From NCBI GenBank assembly GCA_016987375.1, contig PJRA01000555.1:1186380-1230497 (forward strand): a stretch of 44,118 bases of DNA. The letters are read 5' to 3'. This document shows, piece after piece, positions 30,906-39,361 of the stretch. Positions within the stretch are counted from its first letter, which is position 1. Each line of letters begins with the position of its first letter. Made by a program: the position numbers and the translations under genes. The notes under the pieces were generated by a model. That model was not told where the DNA came from. It worked only from the letters and a program-made list of their open reading frames with translations, and did not search any database. Origin of the DNA: Brachionus koreanus. Lineage: Eukaryota; Rotifera; Eurotatoria; Ploima; Brachionidae.

Positions 30906-30938
30906 ATGGATAGAGAAAAAAATGAAATAGATTTATGA
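30906..30938 (+). promoter_or_regulatory. upstream ORF overlapping the paxillin start (ATGA)
   Basis: A ten-codon frame ([10 protein letters not shown]) ends in TGA at 30936-30938, overlapping the main ATG at 30935-30937 as ATGA. A second minimal uORF (ATG AAA TAG) starts at 30922. If the leader is in the mRNA, the arrangement would favour termination-reinitiation control of translation. Confidence 0.45.
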
Positions 30939-33900
30939 CAATGAGCACAAATTTTATAGATAAATTAAACGATTTTAAAAATGACCACCGAGCATACAGC
31001 TATTTGTCGGACTCGAGCGAGTCAACCGACGATCGTCACGAGCTGGTCGAACTGGACAACTTGCTCGAGGATTTGTTCAATGCCAAGCAATCACTGTCCG
31101 AGTCGAATACATCTACTTCGTCAGGCTCGTCTCCGGCATTCTGCTCGCCCAATAGCGTTGTATTTCGGCGTCAATCGTCTCAAAGCCGAATAACCGACGC
31201 CGAAAAAGAACTTCAAAGCCTAATTGCCTCGTTGTCCAAGTACAAAAGTGACGTCAGATTAGATACGGAGAAAAATGTTTGTTTCAAGTGTAAAAAATCC
31301 ATATCAGGAAGAGTAATAACTGCTCTGGGCTATTTATGGCATCCAGAACACTTTGTATGCACTCATTGTGATCAATCAATTGGAACTAGTATTTTTTATG
31401 AGAAAGATTCTAAGCCTTACTGTGAACAAGACTATTTCGAGCTGTTTTCGCCTAAATGTGCTGCATGCTCTCAATCAATTAAAGACGTAAGAATTTTTCC
31501 TTTTTTTTTACTAAAAAATTTTATTTCAAAATCAGCCATTAGTCACAAAATTTTGAAGTAAAAATTTAGAAAAAAAAAATTACATCGTAAATAGATTTGA
31601 TACTTTATTATTTTTGAATTAAAGAGGCTTTTCTCAAGTTAATTGTGTCTTTGAACTCTTTTTTTTAAAATAAGGCAGTATATATTTATTACTTTTTGAA
31701 TTTTTGCTCCAAAATACATTTATTTTTATGGAATATAGAGTAAATAAAAATTTCAAGAAAAATTAATTAAAATCTTTACTTTTTATTTGAAGCCAAAAAA
31801 AAGTAGCAAAAAAAATAAATAAATCAACAAAATTTGTTTGTTTATTTTCTTCTTTGAATCGGCTTTACATATTGAATAGACATACATTGTTAGTAAAACT
31901 AATTCGGTTTTCCCTCGTTCGATTATGCTGTACCACAAGCTTAGAATAAGCTTTTGGACCATGCGCCAAAGTACATTTTAACAATGCCATAACATTTTAA
32001 TAATGAACACACGGTTTATTGTTAATTGCGTAACCTCAAGTTAATGTTCGCATCCAAGTTATTAAGACAAAGAAAATGAGAGAATTTTTTGAATTATGCC
32101 TTTGGTACAGCACCAAAAATATAAATAGTATTAAAAAAATGGTTCAATTTTTTGTTCTAATATAAAGCTTCTCGTTTTTAATTGAATTGAAGCCGGTGTA
32201 CAAAGATTAAATTTGAAAAAAAATCTAAAATATAAAAATTATTTAGGCAAAAGAATTGAGCATAAGGAAACAAGTTGAAATTTTGAGAAAAAAAATTTTA
32301 ACCCGTGCTGCCATTGAGACGACCAACACCATGCTTTGGAGGTCTAATGGCTCCTACTGACTGTCCAATATGTGATAACTTGATCACATAAAATGTGATC
32401 ATTTTAAAATAATGCTGGTTTTGTGAACAAGACTGGTCGCCAAATCGATGATTACACAATATGTCATCAAATGATTGATCACGAGAATTTTAATACTGAT
32501 CACTAAAAAAATTTATTTATTTTCTTTCTGTACTGAGTATTAATATTATAATATAGATTTTTTATATTAAATATAAATTCTTCAGTTTTGAAATCTGAAA
32601 GAGCTTTAGCTCGGTACAAAAAACTAAAAAAATTGATAAAATTTTTGAGATCATTTTTATATAACATTCTTAGTGTTGTAGTTCTCTAAATAACTACAAC
32701 ACCGACTCTAGTCAACTTATATGTCTATAGTTTTACAGTGCAATACTTTGATCTCATGCGTTTAGCAAGTAACTAGTATTTAACACTGTGTAAAGTATTA
32801 GACAAGTGCTCTCATTCTATTTTTGTTATAATTTTTTTTTGTTATTTTCTCTATTATTTTTGTTTAGGCTAGTGGCAACATGAAGTTTAGTACGATTGTA
32901 CTATTGTACTATTGTACTATTGTACAATTGGGTTAGAAATTAATTTCCAGGCTGAGTTTTTTACAGCGGATGTACAAATTTATGTACATGAAAGTGTACA
33001 TGAAGTTTTTTTTCTGGTAGAATGAAATTTTTTTTATTCTGATGGATCCTCATGTTTCAAATATAGAGGCTAAAATTTTTTCTTTTTTTTAATAAACTAC
33101 TAGTACGATTGGTTATTTTGCTAAAATAGAAGTTTGTACACAATGTACAATATTTTTTGTACAAAATTTTTGATAATCCTTGAATCTTACAAATTTTTAC
33201 TATTCAAAGTAATTATAATAAAAAAATCAAAAATATTTTCTTTTAAATTTTAAGAGGGTCTAAAATTTTTTTCTTAAGCTGTACTCAGGGTGGGTATATA
33301 AAAAAAGTATGTGTTGAATCGTTAGCTTTTTTCATCACTAATAGTACTTGAATCGTACAGTACAATCGTACTATACGTCATGTTGCCTAGGCTAGTAGCG
33401 GTCACTTATTAATAAAGTATTATTATTTAATTTATTTCTTTATTATTATTTTGTGTTATAACCATGAACCACCAGATCCTAACAGATCCGGAACGAGACA
33501 CATTAATTTAAGCTTTATAACATTAGGTTTAATTACTTTAAAATGAATTTTAAAAGTGAAGATTATTAATTGAGAAAATAGCTATAAGATTGGCTTAATC
33601 CAAAACGATCAGAAATGCTCTAAATCTTGTCGAAAAAAAATTGCTACAGTAATGAATTTGAAGCAAAGAAAAAGATCCACTAATGCCCAAAATTCCTTTT
33701 TTTTATGGCGATGTAGTTCTTGTTGAACATTTAAATCAACTGATCACAATTTTTTTTTTAATTTTAATTTTTTTGCTTCAGATCATATGTAGTGCGATCA
33801 TTGATTTGGCAACCAGTCTTGTTCACAAAACCAGCATTGTTAAAATGATCACATTTTTTGTGATCAAGTTATCACATATTAGACAAGAACCGGATATTTT

Positions 33901-35914
33901 TGATTTTAGTATCTTTGTAATTCTAAAACTTTATTTCATATTGTATGTTAAAATAAACAGAATTGAATGCTCTTCAAAATGATGTCTTGAAAATGAGTCT
34001 TGTTCATAAATTTTTATTCAAAAACGTTGATAAACCATTTATACAGGGCCATTTCAATCAAAGAGACTCTACCCCTTCTAAACACTTCAACGTTTTTATT
34101 GAAGCATTCAGCTTGAGATTCTCGATATTTTGGCTTATTTTTTTGCTGTAAGAAACTCTTAAAAGATTAATATCAAATTTTGAGAAACTGTTTTGTTTGT
34201 CTAAGCCTTGGTAAACAATTAAGAATTTGAATTCTTTTTTCTAAACAAATAACACTCCTCTGATAGCTTATTTTATCAGTTTTAAACCGCCTTTTTCATT
34301 ATTTGTCATCTTTAAAAAATTCAAATTTAAAAAAAAAAACAAAAAATTAATATAAATAGTTTAACATGAAAACAAAAAAATATAAAAAGTGCTAATAGTT
34401 AAAAGGGTAAATCATAAAACATTAAAAAATCTTTAAAATTTATTTTCTAGAAATTAAAGATTAATTCCTTAGATGCAACAAAGTGCAAAATTCAAAGTTG
34501 CATTATGATCTGTTATGGTCTGCTAATTATGTGTTTGGCACTTACGAAACCACTTGTAAATCTCTAGAAAAAAAAATAGATAGATTTTTTAAATGTTTTG
34601 TCTATTTTTTTTGCCAATAATTTCACTCTTTTATCAGAAAAAAAATATAATGAGATAAAAAAACCTCTAAATTTGAAGATTCTTTTTTCAAAATTAAAAT
34701 TTTAGAAAATCGTGATTGCTCAGTCTGTAACAATAAACTTATAACAAAATCTATTTTTTTTGAAGATTATTTTTCGAAAAAGATTTTTAAAATTTTATTT
34801 GTATGTGAATAATTTTTAATAAAAAATTCAAAAATATTTTTTTTCATTACAATTTAAGCTCTGATTTCAAATTTGGACTAATTAGAGCATTCGGCTCTTA
34901 ATTAATACTGAGTTATGGTTTCAAATTTTTCCTGATTAAAATGGTTTATTAACATTTTGAAGCATCTTTAAGCAAAAAAGCTTGAACTTAAACTTGATAA
35001 ATATTCATTTTGTTTTAAAGATCTAATTTCAGTGTTTTTTTTAACAAGTTATGAAAGTTTTAAATAATTCAGTCAAGTTTTTTTGTCTTTACGATTGCTA
35101 TATTGAATTCTTAAAGACTGCTAAATAAGATAAAAATACTTGAATGATACTTGATTGACTCAAGTATTTAATATTTTGCGAATTTCTTACAACTTAAGAT
35201 TCTTAGAGTAATTTTTTTTTTATTTTGAAAATAAACCCTTTTTTTTTTAAGATAAAATAAAATTTTAGTAAAAAATAATTTTTTTTGAAAAAAATTTAAA
35301 ATGTCCCAGTGTTCTTTTGTCTATATTAAAATTAATTTTTTTTTTTTTTAAATAGAAAATGCTAACTGCATTGAGCAAGACATGGCACATTGAATGCTTT
35401 GTGTGTTTTTCATGCAAAAAATTACTTAACGATGAAAGCTTTCTTGAAATTGACGATTCTGCCTTTTGCAAGTAAAAAAAAAAAATTTATTTGAAATAAA
35501 TTTTATTTTTGATTAAAAAATTTTTAAAAAAGAGAGTGCTATGTGTGCAAAATGGCGCCCAAGTGCAAACGATGTAGCAAAGCAATAATAGAAAATTTTA
35601 TATCAGCATTGAATGGCTACTGGCATCCGAACTGTTTTGTGTGCCAAGAGTGCGCCGTGCCGTTCAATTCGTCCTGTTTTTTCGAGTATGCCGAATTGCC
35701 CTACTGCGAGTTTCACTATCATCAAAAAAGGGGCAGTCTTTGCTCAGCATGTCAATCACCCATCAACGGACGTTGCATTACTGCGCTCAATAAAAAATTT
35801 CATCCAGAGCACTTTACATGTTCGTACTGTCTCAAACAACTAAGCAAAGGAACTTTCAAAGAAAACAACGAACGACCTTTTTGTCAACAATGTTTTAAAA
35901 AACTATTCTATTGA
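30935..35914 (+). CDS. PXN: short paxillin/leupaxin-type LIM protein, three exons
   Basis: Exons are 30935-31486, 35356-35471 and 35533-35914, with introns of 3869 and 61 bp (phases 0 and 2), giving 349 residues. The N-terminus has an LD motif [10 protein letters not shown] (39-48), a Ser-rich linker, and [14 protein letters not shown] (91-104), which matches paxillin LD4, the FAK/GIT-binding motif, with Asp replaced by Gln. Four LIM domains follow. LIM1 ligands are C116, C119, H139, C142, C145, C163 and D166. LIM2 runs from C175 to C225 across both introns, with C198 in place of His. LIM3 covers C234 to H284 and LIM4 C293 to C343. The end, [20 protein letters not shown] then [14 protein letters not shown], is near-identical to animal paxillins. 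It acts as a focal-adhesion scaffold and actin-linked adaptor. Human paxillin is about 590 residues with five LD motifs, so this one is short, nearer leupaxin; an upstream exon or alternative start remains possible. Confidence 0.93.
32362..32480 (+). repeat. TGATCA-rich inverted repeat, left arm
   Basis: It matches the reverse complement of about 33770-33885: TGTC.AATATGTGATAACTTG, ATCACA, AATGTGATCATTTTAA, GCTGGTTTTGTGAACAAGAC and GCCAAATC. It carries an internal palindrome, TGATCACATAAAATGTGATCA. Confidence 0.65.
32874..33387. mobile_element. 514 bp MITE (element A) with 9 bp target duplication
   Basis: Terminal inverted repeats of about 29 bp differ at two positions: GGCAACATGAAGTTTAGTAC on the left and GGCAACATGACGTATAGTAC on the right (inverted), both continuing GATTGTACT. 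TAGGCTAGT lies directly on both sides (32865-32873 and 33388-33396). The left subterminal region has an ATTGTACT tandem repeat (about four units). The interior has many GTAC-containing motifs and no ORF. It sits inside the first paxillin intron. Confidence 0.9.
33770..33885 (-). repeat. TGATCA-rich inverted repeat, right arm
   Basis: This is the inverted counterpart of 32362-32480, about 1.5 kb outer to outer. The pair may be the ends of one foldback element into which MITE A inserted, or two separate insertions. No target duplication is visible. Confidence 0.6.
33885..33995 (-). repeat. dispersed repeat family R, copy 3
   Basis: The reverse complement shares ATCATTTTGAAGAGCATTCA, ATTCTGTTTATTTTAACATA, AGTTTTAGAATTACAAAGAT and ACTAAAATCAAAAATATCC with the copies at 27.1, 36.7 and 40.9 kb. 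It abuts the right TGATCA arm directly. Confidence 0.7.
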
Positions 35915-36189
35915 AGTGTAAATTTTTTAAATAAATTTTCTTGTGTTAAAAAAGTGAAAATTTTAATTCTATTTTATCAAAAAAAATAAAATTTTTTTAT
36001 TAATTCTCTAGCAAATAGGCATTTAATTAAATTAAAATAAAAAAAAGCCTCAACTAATAGTTACTTATTTTAATCTTTGAATAAACAAGTTTAATTTTTT
36101 TATTTTTCTGGATTAGAGTGAAAATAAAGACTGATATTTTTTAAAGAACTGAATGAAAAAAAAGGAAAAGTTAGATTGCTCTCTTGTAC
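35915..36189. other. 3' flank of the paxillin-like gene
   Basis: An AATAAA (AAATAAATTT) occurs within about 20 nt of the stop. AT-rich, nothing else. Confidence 0.4.
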
Positions 36190-36310
36190 CATTCACGGCT
36201 TTTGAAGCCAAACATTAACACATACTTCTTCAACTTGGTCTTGCTGGAAAATAAGCCATTGAGCGAAAAAAATAAAAGTCAGATGGAGAAAAATCAAATC
36301 TCAATTTCGA
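36190..36310 (-). pseudogene. mariner transposase C-terminal remnant
   Basis: The minus strand reads FDFSPSDFYFFRSMAYFPAR, then after a +1 frame change VEEVCVNVWLQK. Mariner transposases of the mauritiana/Mos1 type have APSDYHLFRSM.H.LA followed by YEEVKKWVDEW at the end of the DDE domain. The frameshift and stops show it is dead. I could not define terminal inverted repeats. Confidence 0.6.
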
Positions 36311-38584
36311 CCTCAAAATCGTTATCTGCATATGTGAAAACCTTCGCAAGGGTCAAAAAAAAATTTTGATTCAGAGGGGTTGGAAGTTTGGCTTTAGCTC
36401 AAAAAGTAGTCTCCCTTTAAGCCTTTTTTTTTCAGAAACTTTACTTTCAAAGCCTACATATGGGCATATATTCTGAAAGAAAATTAAATTTCCTACAAAA
36501 CTAAAGTATTTTTAAAATAATTAAAAAAAAACATATATCAATTTTTACCTCAAAAAAAGAGTCAAAATTAGCTCTTTGTTCAGGATTTTTGTATCTAGTC
36601 CTAGTGGACAAATCTTGTGGCCTTCTTACTTGAGGCACATTTTCACATTCCACTAGACATAATTTACGAGATACTGTTGTTGGTGCTGATGGGCATTTTT
36701 TCTATTAACAACGTAATAGTATTTTCATTTTATAAATTTTTTAGAATTGAATAAACAAAGAGTTAGACATATCATTTTAACATACAAAATGACCTAAAGT
36801 TTTAGAATTACAAAGATACTAAAATCAAAAATATCCAAACCTTTTTAGAAAACGCAAAATAAAAGAAAAAAAAGAAAATGATGAACTAATGCTTATTTTT
36901 TTTTGATTTACACCTAGAGTTAATTCAAAAAAAAGAATAAATTTAAATTTTAAATAACTCATAAAATAAATCCGTATTTACGGAAAATTTTGTTCGCAAT
37001 AAATTTCAACATAGTTTAAAATAAATAATTTGAATTTTATTTTGTATGCTGACAAATACAAGTTATAATCATTTTTTCTTTAGTAGTTCAAAGTCAACAC
37101 TTATTTTTTAAAAGAAAATTTTAATTTTAAATTAAAATAAAAAAATTTCTTTTTACTTTTATCTTTTTATTAGGTTTTATCTAAATCTTTTAATAATAAG
37201 AAAAGAAAAAAAAAACAAATTTAAATATTTTAAAGTAAAAATTAATATGTTTTAAAATAGAAATTCTGAAATTTAATAACCTCATTCAATTGATTTGATT
37301 CGAACATTTTCTATGGAAATTATTCTCATACAGTGGCATCTTTGGTTAGAAAGAACGAATGAAACGCTTAATTTTCACACAAGAGAATCCAAAACAATAA
37401 GATCTTGAAAATATTTAGACTCATGCCAACAAGAGTAAAAATGTTAACTTGTGGTTTAAAAGATTCCCTACAAGTTAAATACTAAAATCAGAAAAATAGA
37501 AAAAAAAAACAAAATACTTTTAATTCCACTTGGTATTTGTCAAAAAAAGTACTTGTTTTTCAACTAGCAAGTTTTAAAAAAAAATAAAATTATGTAAGAT
37601 TGATTAAATTTGGAACTTGAATAAATATTTCTAAAAATTTTTACATCATTTTAGTTATATAATTAAGAAATTTTTTTTATTAATTTGAATGAATTTAGAT
37701 AGTTTGGCAAAAAAATAAAATAAAACTAGAATAAATAAAATGATTGTTTGTAGAAAAATTTTTATTTTACTTTTTTGGATTTTTATTTAGTTTAATGATA
37801 ACAATCAGATTGGTATACAATCATTTTTGAAATTAATTTGTAGCGGATTAGGCTAATCCGAGCAAAAGTTTATCACTTTTTTTGCAAAGAATTATTGCGC
37901 AATTTTGTTTGCGTTTAGGATCACAATAAACATAGTTTACCTTGGGTGTAATTAAATTAAAAATTTTAATTAAATTTGTCAAAAGAAAATTATCCCAAGC
38001 ACTGCGATTAATTTCGCACTTAATCCTCAACGATTGACAAAACAATGTTGAGGTTTAACTAAATTTTCTTTCTCTATTTTTTCTTTTTTTTGTTTGTTAT
38101 TTTTGTTTTAGATGAAATTTAAACTTAATTATCATCACTCGTGTTATACGAGATATGTTATTTTAAGTTTTTTTAGGAAAGAGAAAAAAAAATTTTTTTT
38201 TTTTTTTTATTTAAATATAAAATAAAACTAATAGTAGAATAAAAGCATTTAAAAAACATATCCAGTGTAGGCGCACTTGTTTCATTAACCTTAAAAAGTC
38301 ACTTTTTAAATTAAGTAATTAAGATTTAAATTTTAAATTTTATTATGACAGTTTAGGCTAATAAAAAATGTAATATAAAAATCTACTAGATTTAAAGCGT
38401 CGGCTTCCATTCTATTTTAGCCGTGTAACTTCGACAATAAAAACAAATATCCATAAATAAAAGTTAAATATTTTAAGTTTAACTAAGGTGATATATTCGC
38501 TTTTATTTCTAGACTCATAAATCCCAAGCAAATTTAATATCTAAATTTCATTCAAGTTAATTTAGACTTTTTTTTTTTAAAATC
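36311..38584. other. intergenic between mariner remnant and claudin-like gene
   Basis: It contains repeat-R copy 4 (listed separately). A minus-strand frame at 37848-38045 has a Cys pattern (FCQSLRIKC..YCDPKRKQNCAIILC) but no ATG. A minus-strand ATG frame at 38410 (MEADALNL) precedes a GTAGAT donor. Neither can be joined into a consistent gene. A near-perfect palindrome CGGATTAGGCTAATCCG lies at 37844-37860. Confidence 0.4.
36726..36860 (+). repeat. dispersed repeat family R, copy 4
   Basis: It shares TTTTCATTTTATAAA, AATAAACAAAGAGTTAGACA, TATCATTTTAACATA, GTTTTAGAATTACAAAGATA, CTAAAATCAAAAATATCCAA and GAAAACGCAAAAT with the other copies. It lacks the GAAGAGCATTCAATTCTG block present in three of them. 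Confidence 0.7.
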
Positions 38585-39205
38585 ATGTTCCGAATATCAC
38601 TGTTCAAAGTGGGTCTGGTGGCCATGCTTTTTTTCATTTTTGCCTCAAATGTATTAAACTATGTTAGCATTGCCACTGAAGTATGGGACAAACGTATGCT
38701 TAGTTCTTTGTGGAAAGGATGTTCATTTCCTAATAGTAATCCTCAAATTCAAACTAGCATTACACGTGAACGTTGCTTTAGAGAGAATCCGCCTGCTCTG
38801 ATAGCCACCGGAACAGCCCTCAACATTCTCAGTCTTATCCTAATACTGGTATCCCAGGTTGCAATTTTTTCAATCAAGTTCAAAGACAGCATTGCTTTGT
38901 ATTTTGTAATCGGTGCCGAAGTGGTCACTCTTCTATCTCTGTTATTCAACTCAATAGGCTGGTTTTTTGTTTTTGACTTCAATTATCAGCAAGTAACCAT
39001 CAATCTTGGTTGGAGCTTTTGGCTTTTGGTGCCAAGTTTTGCATGTTCCATAATTGCTGCAACAATTGGCTCGTCCATCCTCGGTTGCACTTGTGTCACC
39101 AACAATTTGGAAAGACAAAGAACCAAAAGTTATCCTGCTAGCACTCATACTATTCCAGTATTCATTGCCCAAGATGCCAATGACCCACAGGTTCTTAGAT
39201 TATAA
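38585..39205 (+). CDS. claudin/PMP22-family-like four-transmembrane protein
   Basis: The product is 206 residues in a single exon with four hydrophobic segments: about 8-28, 70-97, 103-131 and 143-170. The first extracellular loop holds the family signature W-(x)n-LW-x2-C-(x)n-C as W34, L42-W43, C46 and C64 (SSLWKGC). The Gly of the classical GLW is Ser here, and the spacing from C46 to C64 (17 residues) exceeds the 8-10 of canonical claudins. The second loop is short. The tail has Cys-Thr-Cys (168-170) next to the membrane, a possible palmitoylation site, and ends VLRL rather than a clear PDZ ligand. Such proteins act in septate or tight junctions or as membrane organisers; which role applies is unknown. 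The gene converges with the minus-strand gene ending at 39362. Confidence 0.78.
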   Translation: MFRISLFKVGLVAMLFFIFASNVLNYVSIATEVWDKRMLSSLWKGCSFPNSNPQIQTSITRERCFRENPPALIATGTALNILSLILILVSQVAIFSIKFKDSIALYFVIGAEVVTLLSLLFNSIGWFFVFDFNYQQVTINLGWSFWLLVPSFACSIIAATIGSSILGCTCVTNNLERQRTKSYPASTHTIPVFIAQDANDPQVLRL

Positions 39206-39268
39206 ACGCCTTTATGACACAATCAATGCATATAGATCAAATCGCTTTGTTTTTTTTTACAATTAAAT

Positions 39269-39280
39269 TTTATTAATAAA
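39269..39280. terminator. palindromic bidirectional poly(A) signal
   Basis: TTTATTAATAAA gives AATAAA on both strands. On plus it lies about 70 nt after the claudin-like stop; on minus about 85 nt after the stop at 39362. The minus gene also has an AATAAA overlapping its stop codon (39363-39358). Confidence 0.55.
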
Positions 39281-39361
39281 ATATTTCTAAATTTCAAAAT
39301 TTTTATTAAAAATTTAAAACTGTTCAAAACAGAGTTTGAAAACAAAAAAAATAGTTTTTTA

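Larger units (their letters stand above)
31487..35355 (+). other. 3.87 kb first intron of the paxillin-like gene, repeat-rich
   Basis: It opens with GTAAGAAT and closes with AAATAG. It contains an inverted repeat pair, a complete 514 bp MITE and a repeat-R copy (all listed separately). It also holds a 10 bp HindIII-site-bearing hairpin near 31938-31957 (AAGCTTAGAATAAGCTT). The other intron of this gene is only 61 bp, so the length is due largely to insertions. Confidence 0.7.

Noticed and set aside
35265..35471. Minus-strand frame over the second paxillin exon
   Set aside because: It is the antisense shadow of LIM2-encoding sequence.
36184..36369. Plus-strand 61-codon frame
   Set aside because: It starts at TTG and lies antisense to the mariner transposase fossil; it is a shadow.
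2680..36710. CTGATGA-type motifs checked as hammerhead ribozyme cores
   Set aside because: None of the occurrences examined is followed by the stem and GAAA element needed for a hammerhead.
37848..38045. Minus-strand frame with a cysteine pattern, and an ATG frame at 38410 that might be its first exon
   Set aside because: I tried to join them by splicing, but donor and acceptor phases do not fit without introducing stops. There is no ATG in the cysteine-bearing frame.
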